A stretch of DNA of 64,000 nucleotides, taken from Natrarchaeobius chitinivorans. GTDB taxonomy: Archaea > Halobacteriota > Halobacteria > Halobacteriales > Natrialbaceae. Position numbers and translations under genes: made by a program. Below the pieces are notes generated by a model that made no database searches, was not told where the DNA came from, and was given only the letters and a program-made list of their open reading frames with translations. Shown here piece after piece: positions 1 through 7,972 of this stretch. Location of the stretch: assembly GCF_003841505.1 (NCBI RefSeq), contig NZ_REGA01000016.1:48320-112319 (forward strand), in the 5' to 3' direction. How positions within the stretch are numbered: the first letter of the stretch is position 1; each line of letters starts with the position of its first letter.

Positions 1-582
1 GAACCACTCGTCGGGCTCCTCCCAGTCCATCAGTCCCGCGTCGCGGGCGAGTTCGGAGTTGACGCCGTCCGCGGCGACGACGAGGTCGGCCGTGATCGGA
101 TCCAGTTCGTCGCAGGTGACGCCGACGATCTCGCCGTCCTCCCGGAGAAGGCCGTTGACGCGAACGTCGGTCAGCACGCCGCCGCCGGTCTCGCTCGTCT
201 TCTCGTGGACCTGGTCCTCGAGCCAGGAGTCCATGCGCCGGCGGAGCACGGCGTCACACCAGTCGGTGTCGTGTTCGTGGAGATCGGTGAGGTCGTACGT
301 CTTGACGCTGTTGCCCGCCACGTTGTGGATCCGATAGTCGGTTACCGGCCGCTCTGCGGCCTCCTCGCGGAACCCGTCGAAGAGGTCGTCGACGGTGTAG
401 GGTGCCGACTCTTCGGCGTAGATCAGCCCGCCGGAGACGTTCTTCGATCCCGATTTCGTGCCGCGCTCCAAGACGAGCGTCTCGACGCCGTGGTCGGCGA
501 GTCGAGCGGCTGCGGCCGCTCCGCCGGGGCCACAGCCGACGACGATCGCCTCGTAGTGTTCGTACTCCGACTCGTCGCTCAT
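1..582 (-). CDS. fixC: FixC-type flavoprotein, ETF:quinone oxidoreductase-like (3' end outside window)
   Basis: FAD-dependent dehydrogenase of the FixC/ETF-quinone oxidoreductase family, expected to pass electrons from the electron-transfer flavoprotein to the quinone pool at the membrane. Only the first 194 codons are present; the gene continues past the left edge. The N-terminus carries a Rossmann dinucleotide-binding glycine motif (VVGCGPGGAAAAARLADHG, about residues 14-32) and, further on, a GGLIYAEE segment typical of this family. The ATG lies inside the stop region of etfA (ATGA overlap), so the two are translationally coupled. A FixX-type ferredoxin would be expected next, outside the window. 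Seen: motif and coupling. Inferred: electron acceptor. Confidence 0.88.
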   Translation of the reverse strand, partial: MSDESEYEHYEAIVVGCGPGGAAAAARLADHGVETLVLERGTKSGSKNVSGGLIYAEESAPYTVDDLFDGFREEAAERPVTDYRIHNVAGNSVKTYDLTDLHEHDTDWCDAVLRRRMDSWLEDQVHEKTSETGGGVLTDVRVNGLLREDGEIVGVTCDELDPITADLVVAADGVNSELARDAGLMDWEEPDEWF

Positions 583-2219
583 TCGTCGTCACCTCCGCGG
601 CCGTCGGCGATCGCTTCTGGCGTCATCTCGCCCGATTCGACCACATCGGTCAGCCGAGGTAAGACCTCGAAGAGATCCCCTTCGACGAAGTAATCCGAGA
701 AGTCCCGAATTCGTGCGTCCGTGTCGGTGTTGATCGCGACGATCGTGTCGGATTCGTCCATGCCGACCTTGTGCTGGACCGCTCCGGAGACGCCCGCGGC
801 GATGTAGAGGTCGGGAGCGACGACCTGTCCGGTTTCGCCGATCTGGCGCTCCTCTTTCGCGTACTCCTCGACGTGTCCCTCGAACTGGTAGGAGGACGTG
901 ACGATCCCCCGCGTGATGCCGAGTTTGGCGTCCTCGAAGGCGTCGACCAGATCGAGTCCGAGCTCCATCCCTTCGGTCGGATCGTCGGCGATACCGCGTC
1001 CGAGACAGACGATCACGTCGTGGTCGGTCAGATCGATGCCGGCCTCGAGCTGGTCGTACTCGGTGATCTCGACGCGGAACCAGTCGTCCTCGAGATCCAT
1101 GTCGTGTTCGATCACGAGGCCATCCCGGTCGTCGTCGCGTTCGATCGGCTCGAAACTGCCCGGAATGATCGACGCGCCCTGCGGGTGGAAGTCCCGACTG
1201 GGGTTGTCCAGACAGAGGATCGTCGAGTACTCGAACCCGGAGAAGTCCGGCCGCTTCATGTGCAACACCTTCTCGAAGGTCTTCTTGACGCCGGGTTCGC
1301 CCGTCTTGACCGGGTTCGACACCTCCTCTTCCTGGATAAAGAGGTCAGAACAGTCAGAGGCCAGCCCGGAGTCGAGTTCCGCCTGCACCTTCGCCGAGAG
1401 GTCCCGGCCGTTGTTCGTCGCCGGGAACAGAATATAGCGGGGCTCGTCGTAGTCGCGCCAGTCCGTACTCTCGACGGTCCCCTGGCCACGAGCCATGTGC
1501 GCCGAGATCTCGGTGTAGGGCTTGTGCAGGAACCGCTCGAGGCGTTCGTCGTCGTGGTACACCGCGACGTCCGCCCCGTAAGCGATACACTCCTCGGCCA
1601 GTTCCTCGCAGTCGTCGCCCATCAGGAACGCGACGACCCGCTCGTCGTCGCCGTACTCCGCTTCGAACCCGTCCATCAACTCGCGGGCCTTGCCGAGCAT
1701 CTCTTGGGAAACCTCGAGCAACTCGCCCTGCTGGGTCTCACAGAAGACCCACATGTCCGCGTAGTCGCCGCCGTCGAGGGCGCGAACGTGTTTCTTGTCT
1801 CGAGTGGGCTGGGAGAGTCCGTCGTCTTCTTCCTCGGCGCTCGCGTCGTCGTCGGTTCCGTCGTCCGCATCCTCGCTCTCGTCGCTCACGGCCTCCTCGT
1901 CCCCGTCGTCTGCATCTGCCTCCTCACCGTCGCCCGCCTCGACGTCGTCCACGTCTTCGCCGTCGGCCTCCTCGCCGACGTCTTCTTTCGTCGCCTCGTA
2001 CTCGCCTTCCGTCTCGGTTCCCTCTTCGACGCCGTCGCGATCGTCGTCGATCGCGCCGATCGCCTCGAGGCGTCGGTGGACCGCCTCGCGGGCGGTCTTG
2101 CGGTCCTGCCCCGCCTGTTCGGCCTCGAGGATCGTCTGCAGGACGTCCTCGTCGTCGACCGTCTCGAGGTGGTCGTCCAGTTCGTCGACCGTGTGTTCGT
2201 TTGGATCGAATTCGGACAC
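579..2219 (-). CDS. etfA: Electron transfer flavoprotein alpha subunit (FixB) with acidic N-terminal extension
   Basis: Alpha subunit of the electron-transfer flavoprotein, which with EtfB carries electrons from acyl-CoA or other dehydrogenases to FixC. The C-terminal FAD-binding domain is clear: IGETGQVVAPDLYIAAGVSG, then GAVQHKVGM and IVAINTDTDARI, about residues 440-500. At 546 residues it is roughly 200 longer than a usual EtfA of about 320. The extra part is at the N-terminus: a helical segment (HTVDELDDHLETVDDEDVL, about residues 9-27), then a very acidic low-complexity linker to about residue 140. It follows etfB by 2 bp and overlaps fixC by 4 bp, so this is one operon. The function of the extension is unknown. 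Confidence 0.93.
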   Translation of the reverse strand: MSEFDPNEHTVDELDDHLETVDDEDVLQTILEAEQAGQDRKTAREAVHRRLEAIGAIDDDRDGVEEGTETEGEYEATKEDVGEEADGEDVDDVEAGDGEEADADDGDEEAVSDESEDADDGTDDDASAEEEDDGLSQPTRDKKHVRALDGGDYADMWVFCETQQGELLEVSQEMLGKARELMDGFEAEYGDDERVVAFLMGDDCEELAEECIAYGADVAVYHDDERLERFLHKPYTEISAHMARGQGTVESTDWRDYDEPRYILFPATNNGRDLSAKVQAELDSGLASDCSDLFIQEEEVSNPVKTGEPGVKKTFEKVLHMKRPDFSGFEYSTILCLDNPSRDFHPQGASIIPGSFEPIERDDDRDGLVIEHDMDLEDDWFRVEITEYDQLEAGIDLTDHDVIVCLGRGIADDPTEGMELGLDLVDAFEDAKLGITRGIVTSSYQFEGHVEEYAKEERQIGETGQVVAPDLYIAAGVSGAVQHKVGMDESDTIVAINTDTDARIRDFSDYFVEGDLFEVLPRLTDVVESGEMTPEAIADGRGGDDE

Positions 2220-2221
2220 GT

Positions 2222-3088
2222 TCAGTCACCTCCAGCCGCGTACGGTTGCATCTCCTCGAGTACCTCGCCCATCGCCTCGCCGTCGTCGAAATCGATCATC
2301 GTCGCCTCGCGCTCCGAGGGCGCTTTGGGGATCGGATCGACCGAGGAGACGATCGTCGGGGAGCCGTCGAGCCCGATGTAGTCGGGATCCAGATTCAGCG
2401 CTTCGTGATCCCACGTCGTCAGTTGCTCCTCGTGATCGTCGGCCCGCCGCTGGGTCTCTGCGCGGAGTCGTTTGTGTGTCAGCCGGTGGGAGGCCTTCCG
2501 GTATCTCGGTTCGAACTCCGGGTCCGTGACGACGAAACAGGGCAGCGGTGCCTCGACCGTCTCGATTTCGTCGACGTCCCCTTCGACCAGTCGCTTCGCT
2601 CGCAAGATTCGTTCGTCGGGGTCGATGTCGAGGGCGATCACGTGCGTGACGATCGGCCAGTCCATCGCCCAGCTGGTCTGGGGGCCCGTCTGGCCCGTCT
2701 CGCCGTCGGCCGTCTTGAAGCCGGCGAAGACGAGGTCGATATCGCCGACTTCCTCCTGGTACTTCTCGAGTCCGGCGCTGAGCGTGATCGCCGTCGCCCA
2801 CGTGTCCGACGCCGCCAGTTCGCGGTCTGATAGCAGGTACGTGTCGTCGGCGTACACCGACTCCATCGCCTCCTCGAGAACGGATGCGTAGCCGGGCGGC
2901 CCCATGCTCATCGCGCTGACGTGGCCGCCGTGGCGGACCCTCGTCTGGAGTGCGGCCTCGAGGGCGAACGCGTCGTTCGGGTTCATCACGGTCGGCGTCT
3001 TCCCCCGTTCTAAGTGGCCCTCTTCGTTGAACGAGACCGCCCCCTCCGAGAAGTCCGGTACACCCTTCGTCAGAGCGATCGATCGCAT
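2222..3088 (-). CDS. etfB: Electron transfer flavoprotein beta subunit (FixA)
   Basis: Beta subunit of ETF, binding AMP and forming the FAD site with EtfA. The protein starts MRSIALTKGVPDF and has the usual NPNDAFALEAALQ segment near residue 35 and FAGFKTADGETGQTGPQ (about residues 125-141), the conserved nucleotide-binding stretch of this family. Length 288 residues is normal. I chose the ATG at 3086-3088 rather than an upstream extension because a good GGAGGTG ribosome-binding site lies a few bases before it on the minus strand and family similarity begins here. First gene of the etfB-etfA-fixC operon; the 180-bp gap to the divergent channel gene should hold both promoters. Confidence 0.93.
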   Translation of the reverse strand: MRSIALTKGVPDFSEGAVSFNEEGHLERGKTPTVMNPNDAFALEAALQTRVRHGGHVSAMSMGPPGYASVLEEAMESVYADDTYLLSDRELAASDTWATAITLSAGLEKYQEEVGDIDLVFAGFKTADGETGQTGPQTSWAMDWPIVTHVIALDIDPDERILRAKRLVEGDVDEIETVEAPLPCFVVTDPEFEPRYRKASHRLTHKRLRAETQRRADDHEEQLTTWDHEALNLDPDYIGLDGSPTIVSSVDPIPKAPSEREATMIDFDDGEAMGEVLEEMQPYAAGGD

Positions 3089-3271
3089 GGACACCTCCGT
3101 CGTCGAACTATGTCTCTTATTCTCATGCCTGCTTTTCCCTAACGTACAAGAACTATTAAGAATAGGGGTCGGCGATGGTCGCATACGGCGGCGACTTCGG
3201 GGGTCGCACGCTCGGAAACCGAACCGATTCGGCAACAACCGTTAACTGTCGGAATTACCGATACGTTGGCA

Positions 3272-4489
3272 GTGTTCGAACGCGCGCACGCAGTTCGAGT
3301 GGCCCTCGAGACGATTTCGTCGACCGAGGCGCGAATGGCGATCAGCGCCGGAACGGTGGCTCTGGCGCTGGTGATCGGATTTCTCGTCGCGCCGTTTGCC
3401 GTCCGGAGAGCGGTCGAGTTCGCCGACCGGAAACTCGAGGAGAGCGAAGCCGGGACGCTCCTCGAGACGATCGACGAGGTGACCGGCGTTCCGTTCCCGA
3501 TGCGGGCGGTCGTCCGGACGTTGCAGACGGTCGTCGTCGGCACAACGGGACTCCTGTTGCTGGTCGTCTGGGGATACGCACAGCTAGCGACGGACGTCCT
3601 CGGGGCGACCGCGACCGTCCTGCCGTACGCCGTTCGACTCGTCCTGACGGTCGGACTCCTGTTCGGGGCGGTCGTCGGAACGCGGTATCTCGAGCACCGC
3701 CTGGACGAGTGGCTGGCGGACGCGAAGTACGTCACGGCACATCAGGAGGGAGTCGTCTTTCGCGTCCTGCAGGTGACGGTTTTCGTGGCCGCGGGGCTCG
3801 CGTCGCTGTCTTTGTGGCACGTCGAACTCGGCGGGTTGCTCGTCGGGGCGGGATTCGTCGGGATCGTCCTTGGGATGGCCGCCCGGCAGACGCTCGGCTC
3901 GCTGATCGCCGGTTTCGTCCTGATGTTCTCCCGACCGTTCGAGATCGGCGACTGGGTCGTCGTCGGCGACCACGAGGGAATGGTCGTCGACATCACCATC
4001 GTCAACACGCACCTGCGGAGCTTCGACGGCGAAACCGTCGTCCTCCCGAACGATCAGGTCTCGAGCAGCACGGTCGTCAACCGCAGCAAACGAAACCGAC
4101 TCCGACTCACGCTCGAAGTCGGCGTCGACTACGAGACCGACCTCGAGCACGCGGAGTCGGTCGCAGTCGAGGCGATCGAGAACGTCGACGACGTCGCGCC
4201 GGCACCGAAACCCCAGATCATCCCGACCGGGTTCGGCGACTCGGCCATCACGCTCGAGTGTCGGTTCTGGATCCGACAGCCGAACGCCCACAAGAAGTGG
4301 ACGACGATACGGGCGGTCGTCTACGAACTCAAAACGGCGTTCGAGCGAGAACGTATCGCCATCCCGTACCCACAACGAGAGCTCAGCTCGAGAGCGAACG
4401 GCGGGTTCACGGTCGAACCGGGCGAGCGCTCTCGTTCCACCGAGGATACGGCCGGCGAAGCCGAACTCACCTACGACGAATCGGAGTGA
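3272..4489 (+). CDS. MscS-family small-conductance mechanosensitive channel
   Basis: Membrane channel that opens under membrane tension and releases solutes on hypo-osmotic shock, relevant for a halophile. Four hydrophobic segments are visible, the last being the pore helix (LLVGAGFVGIVLGMAARQTL, about residues 188-207). It is followed by the MscS beta domain: IAGFVLMFSRPFEIGDWVVV, then the VDITIVNTHLRSFDGETVVL stretch ending in PNDQV. Length about 405 residues fits the family. The start is uncertain: GTG at 3272 is used here, with TTG at 3266 and ATG at 3335 in the same frame. Divergent from etfB. Confidence 0.9.
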   Translation: MFERAHAVRVALETISSTEARMAISAGTVALALVIGFLVAPFAVRRAVEFADRKLEESEAGTLLETIDEVTGVPFPMRAVVRTLQTVVVGTTGLLLLVVWGYAQLATDVLGATATVLPYAVRLVLTVGLLFGAVVGTRYLEHRLDEWLADAKYVTAHQEGVVFRVLQVTVFVAAGLASLSLWHVELGGLLVGAGFVGIVLGMAARQTLGSLIAGFVLMFSRPFEIGDWVVVGDHEGMVVDITIVNTHLRSFDGETVVLPNDQVSSSTVVNRSKRNRLRLTLEVGVDYETDLEHAESVAVEAIENVDDVAPAPKPQIIPTGFGDSAITLECRFWIRQPNAHKKWTTIRAVVYELKTAFERERIAIPYPQRELSSRANGGFTVEPGERSRSTEDTAGEAELTYDESE

Positions 4490-4508
4490 CGAATCTCGAG
4501 GTGCAACG

Positions 4509-4645
4509 GGCCGATCGGCACCGACGAAGTGTGAAACGCCGATGAGTCTGGCGTAGGTAGAACCGCTGACGGTGCCGACGGAGTGGGAAACGTCGGTCGA
4601 TGCTGGCGTAGTTCGAAACGCCGATCGGTGCCGACGCCGATCGCG
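4509..4645. repeat. Degenerate tandem repeat, about 54-56 bp period
   Basis: Three diverged units sharing CCGACG(G/A)AGTG(T/G)GAAACG and GCTGGCGTAG-like blocks at about 4521, 4575 and 4631, in the gap between the 3' ends of the convergent MscS and bactofilin-like genes. No gene seen in it. Confidence 0.55.
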
Positions 4646-4720
4646 TCTCTCGAGCGAGCGTCGGCTCCGTGACGTGCTGTCGGCTCCGTGATACGCCGTC
4701 GTCGCTGTACCGTAATCCGA

Positions 4721-5578
4721 TCACTCCCGCTCGCGTTCGGTCGTCCCCATCGTGATCTCGCCGTCGGCCCGGATCGTACCGTCGATCTCCGCACCCGGCC
4801 CGAGCTCGAGGTCGTTACAGGAGACGTCGCCGAGGATTCGAGCGTCTTCGCCGACGACGACGTCCCCGTCTCGAGTCGTCAGATCGCCGTGGATCCGGGT
4901 GCCGTCGCCAACGTCGACCGCGCCTCGAGCGCGGAGACTCCCGAAGACGTTGCAGTCGTCGCCGACGTCGATCGTCTCGGCTCTCACGTTGCCGTGGAGG
5001 CGACAGTCGTCGCCGATCGTCGCGGGCGTCGACACCCGCCACGCGTCGTCGCCCACCGTTGCGTTCCGGGGGATAACGAGCGGTTCCGTCTCGGGTTCCC
5101 CGTCCTCCTCGTCGACGAGTTCGGAGATGAGACGCTGGGCGGTATCCTCCTCGCCGATGAGAAGCAGGTGCTTGAGGTAGACGAACAAGAAGACGATCGT
5201 CGGCATCGGGTTCCGGATGACGATCCAGCCGTTGGCCTCGAACCCTTCTTCGATGTCGACGTCGTCGCCGATGTCGAGGTCGCCGGCGACTTTCAGTTTC
5301 CCGCCGATGTGGACCCGTTCGCCGATGTAGGCGTCCTGGCCGACCAGTACGTTCTTCGCGACGTCACACCACATGTCGAGTCGACAGTCTCCGTCGGCTT
5401 CGATCTCGCCCGCGAACTCGACGCTCTCGCCGGCGAGGACGTTCCGACCGCGCACGCCGAACTCGATGGACGACCGAGCGCCGACGAGCACGTCTCCGTC
5501 GGTCTCGAGGGCGACTTCCTTGGCTTCGGTCCCGTCGGGGACGACGAGTTCGTCGAGCGGATCCCTGCGTACGGCCAC
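4721..5578 (-). CDS. Bactofilin-like polymer-forming cytoskeletal protein (halofilin candidate)
   Basis: The sequence is built of short repeats of beta-solenoid type (VGDDCNVFGSLRARGAVDVG, then DGTRIHGDLTTRDGDVVVG), the signature of bactofilin/polymer-forming proteins. Two solenoid blocks, about residues 20-130 and 185-280, are separated by a hydrophobic stretch, NPMPTIVFLFVYLKHLLLIG (about residues 135-155), that could touch the membrane, and an acidic linker. Known from the family: bactofilins form filaments that shape cells, and archaeal halofilins do this in Haloferax. Inferred: a shape or scaffold role here. The GTG at 5576-5578 gives a start MAVRRDPLDELVVPDG that fits the family; a longer version from an ATG near 5710 looks like non-coding extension. 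Confidence 0.78.
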   Translation of the reverse strand: MAVRRDPLDELVVPDGTEAKEVALETDGDVLVGARSSIEFGVRGRNVLAGESVEFAGEIEADGDCRLDMWCDVAKNVLVGQDAYIGERVHIGGKLKVAGDLDIGDDVDIEEGFEANGWIVIRNPMPTIVFLFVYLKHLLLIGEEDTAQRLISELVDEEDGEPETEPLVIPRNATVGDDAWRVSTPATIGDDCRLHGNVRAETIDVGDDCNVFGSLRARGAVDVGDGTRIHGDLTTRDGDVVVGEDARILGDVSCNDLELGPGAEIDGTIRADGEITMGTTERERE

Positions 5579-5820
5579 ACTCGGCTCCAATGTGACCCCC
5601 TGATAATAAACTTCGTCGTTGGCCCTGCGCTGTCTGTCGCCCGTCTGACGGTAGCATCTCGTTCGGCTGTCGACGAGTTCCGATCGCGTTTCGTGAATCG
5701 TCGGGGCCACCGGTCACCCGAGCACCATCGATGACGGACGGTTCCGGCCGTCACCCCGACTCGAGAGGGTCCCGACGCGTAGCGTCTCCCTTTTAGGGCC
5801 ACACCGCATACGGATCGGAC

Positions 5821-6018
5821 ATGACTACCCTCGCGTTCGACGACGACGGCGTCGACGTCGTCTACGAAGGCACCGAGTTCCGCCTCGAGAAGGACCTCAT
5901 CGAGGAAGCGACCGAGAAGTCCTACCACGACGTGACCGACCACGAGGTGCTGAAGATCGTCGCCGAACAGCCGAACCTGCAGGGCGAACCGCGGCGCATC
6001 GGCGACATCCTCGATTAA
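5821..6018 (+). CDS. Small conserved haloarchaeal protein (DUF5800-like)
   Basis: A 65-residue acidic soluble protein, MTTLAFDDDGVDVVYEGTEF onward, with a C-terminal helical part (HEVLKIVAEQPNLQGEPRR). I recognise it as the kind of short haloarchaeal protein grouped as DUF5800; function unknown. Transcribed away from the bactofilin-like gene. A TTTTAGGG stretch about 30 bp before the ATG could be the TATA element of a leaderless transcript. No cysteine pair or membrane segment is visible. Confidence 0.75.
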   Translation: MTTLAFDDDGVDVVYEGTEFRLEKDLIEEATEKSYHDVTDHEVLKIVAEQPNLQGEPRRIGDILD

Positions 6019-6054
6019 CGAGGGTCGTCCGATTGGCAGACCGCGCGACTGCGC

Positions 6055-6625
6055 CTACGACGCGACGTCGACTCTGGGGGACTCGGAGTCCGGACGCGAT
6101 TCGTCGAAGAAGCCGGAGACCCCCTCGAGGTCGAGGACGAATCCGCTCCCGAGCGCGCCGGCGGGCGTCCGGAACCCGTCGCCCGCCTCCCCCTCGAGGA
6201 CGCGCTCGGTCGCCGCCACGGCCGCGTCGACGGTTACGACGTACGGGTCGGGGGTCTGCAGCCGCGAGACGACCCGTTCGTCCTCGGCGTCGGCTCGAGC
6301 CTCGCCCCAGACGTACGCCGAACCGCGCTTTCGCGACCAGGAGGCGGGACCCTCGCGAACGATGCCCGCGATCCGTTTCAGGCCCTGCCGAACGGGAATC
6401 GTCTCGAGCACCGGCGCGAGGTACCGGTGGGATTTCAGCGCCAGCCGCCCGGCTGGGGCATCACGGCGTAGACGGAGACGTCCGGAACCCCGGTCGTGTA
6501 GTGGGCCGTCGAGACGTCGCCCATCGGCATCGTCACCGCGGGTCGCTCGCCGCGGCCGAAGTCGATGGAGTGCGTCTGCCAGGCGGCGGGTACGTGCTCG
6601 AGGCGGCCGTTCCGGTAAGACCCCT
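6055..6625 (-). pseudogene. Remnant of a saccharopine dehydrogenase/enoyl-reductase-like protein, truncated and frameshifted
   Basis: Two reading frames together give the C-terminal half of a saccharopine-dehydrogenase-like (trans-acting enoyl reductase type) protein. The upstream part, GSYRNGRLEHVPAAWQTHSI through TGVPDVSVYAVMPQPG, is in one frame from about 6625. The rest, LALKSHRYLAPVLETIPVRQ to the TAG at 6055-6057, is in another. The shift lies near 6440-6455. The N-terminal NAD(P)-binding half is absent: upstream is a 21-bp tandem repeat and then the HNH gene. Both truncation and frameshift argue for a dead gene; a sequencing error could explain only the shift. Confidence 0.75.
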
Positions 6626-6630
6626 GCCAG

Positions 6631-6685
6631 CGCGTGCCACTCCGGTCGCGGCGCGTGCCACTCCACTCCCAGCGCGTGCCACTCC
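6631..6685. repeat. Three 13-bp direct repeats in a 21-bp period
   Basis: CGCGTGCCACTCC occurs exactly at 6631, 6652 and 6673. It sits where the missing 5' half of the adjacent pseudogene should be, so it may mark the deletion junction. Confidence 0.8.
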
Positions 6686-6729
6686 GGACCCCGACCGTTC
6701 GGGATCGAACGCGAGTTCGGACCGACGCG

Positions 6730-7317
6730 TTACTGATCGTCGCCGTAGCGGTCTGCGGCCGACTCGAATCCCAGTTCGTCGTACTCGCGCCCCCGTCGCT
6801 CCTCGAGCGCGGCGATCGCCTCGGGATCCGGCGCGGCGTCGTCGGTGATCCGGGCCCACGAGTTGTGGACCTTGGCGTGACACCACCGACAGAGGTAGAC
6901 GGTGATCTCGTGTGAGAGTTGCTCGCCGTCGCGGGCGTACGAGAGGTGGTGTTCCTCGAGCAACGGCCGCTCGTCAGTCTGGGCGATTCGCTTCTCCTCG
7001 AGGCCACAGCGGACGCACTCGCGGTCGCGGTTGCGCGAGCGAAAGTGGGGACACGTCGACCAGTCGGGATCCGCCGTGGAGTCGGGATCGGCGCTCTCCG
7101 ACGACGCGGGGGCGGAGCCCTCGAGCGCCTCGGCGTCTGGATCGACGATCGGACACGCGTAGTCCGCTCGAGCGCGTTCGCGGGCGAACTCGGGATCGTG
7201 CTCGTAGTGGTCGTAGGCGTATCGACACCGGCCGTCGCCGGTGAGGTGGTCACAGAGGCCGGCGAACTCGTAGGGGTCGTCGACCCCGACGGACGTCCCG
7301 TTCGGGGTTCGCTCCAT
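6730..7317 (-). CDS. HNH endonuclease-like zinc protein
   Basis: A 195-residue protein with a C-terminal HNH-type core: a CVRCG knuckle (about 101-105), then LLEEHHLSYA with the catalytic-type His pair (about 119-128), then YLCRWCHAKVHNS (about 141-153). An N-terminal Cys-rich part (CDHLTGDGRCRYAYDHYEH and ADYACP) looks like a second zinc site as in other haloarchaeal HNH proteins. Between them is an acidic Ser/Asp linker. Known: HNH motifs cut nucleic acids. Inferred: its substrate, which nothing nearby reveals. It stands alone, divergent from the DUF192 gene. Confidence 0.82.
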   Translation of the reverse strand: MERTPNGTSVGVDDPYEFAGLCDHLTGDGRCRYAYDHYEHDPEFARERARADYACPIVDPDAEALEGSAPASSESADPDSTADPDWSTCPHFRSRNRDRECVRCGLEEKRIAQTDERPLLEEHHLSYARDGEQLSHEITVYLCRWCHAKVHNSWARITDDAAPDPEAIAALEERRGREYDELGFESAADRYGDDQ

Positions 7318-7411
7318 GTTCGATCGGTCACAGGACGCCTATCGGTTTGAATCCCTCGGAGCGACGGAACCGGTCGTGAGATTTTTGCCGTCCCGGTGTC
7401 GACTGGATGGA

Positions 7412-7762
7412 GTGAAACTCGTCCACGAACCGGACGGCGGGGAGCCGACGGTGCTCGCCTCGACGGTCGACCTCGCAGACTCCATCCCGGCCCAGATGCG
7501 CGGATTGATGTTCCGCCGGTCGATCCCCGCCGACTACGCGCTCGCCTTTCGGTTCGACGCCGCGAAGACGCGGGACGTGCACATGCTGTTCGTCTTCTTT
7601 CCGATCGACGTGGTCTGGGTCGTCGACGGCGTCGTCGAACGCGTCGAACGCCTCCGGCCGTGGCGCGGGTTCGCCCGAGAGACGGCGGACCTGATCGTCG
7701 AACTTCCTGCCGGTGCCGCCGATCCGGTCGCCTCCGGCGATCGACTCGTCCTCGAGGACTGA
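7412..7762 (+). CDS. DUF192 family protein
   Basis: A 116-residue protein of the widespread DUF192 family. Visible signature: QMRGLMFRRSIPADYALAFR (about 27-46), then HMLFVFFPIDVVWVVDG and the C-terminal VELPAGAADP turn. Many relatives are secreted or lipid-anchored, but no signal peptide is seen here, as in several haloarchaeal members. Function is not established. The GTG at 7412 (VKLVHEPDG) is the likely start. A T-rich ATTTTTGCC about 30 bp upstream may be the TATA box. The TGA stop lies inside the end of a palindromic repeat (7759-7865). Confidence 0.85.
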   Translation: MKLVHEPDGGEPTVLASTVDLADSIPAQMRGLMFRRSIPADYALAFRFDAAKTRDVHMLFVFFPIDVVWVVDGVVERVERLRPWRGFARETADLIVELPAGAADPVASGDRLVLED

Positions 7763-7865
7763 TAGGGATTATCGTAGGAGTTCATAGTTTGCCGCTAAAG
7801 AACCGAGACACAGTGTCGAAGGCCCGGTTTCGAGATCTCCGGGAGGCTACGATAATCACTATGAG
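7759..7865. repeat. Diverged palindromic intergenic element
   Basis: Outer arms CTGATAGGGATTATCGTAG (7759-7777) and its near-complement CTACGATAATCACTATGAG (7847-7865) enclose an unrelated core with its own short hairpins. The arms resemble the CTGATACGGATTACTGTAA ends of the main palindrome family in this window, so this is probably a related subfamily. Its first bases supply the stop codon of the DUF192 gene. Confidence 0.65.
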
Positions 7866-7972
7866 ACGGACCGACGTCGATACGCGGTCGATTGCGAAAT
7901 AATGGCCGCTCTCACCGGTGACAGCCGCGACCACCCGGCGGTTTCGTCGGCGAACCGGTAGACCAGTCCGCA

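Noticed and set aside
771..2381. A 536-codon plus-strand open frame opposite etfA
   Set aside because: Hydrophobic Val/Leu/Asp-rich translation typical of antisense frames in acidic haloarchaeal genes; etfA is certain.
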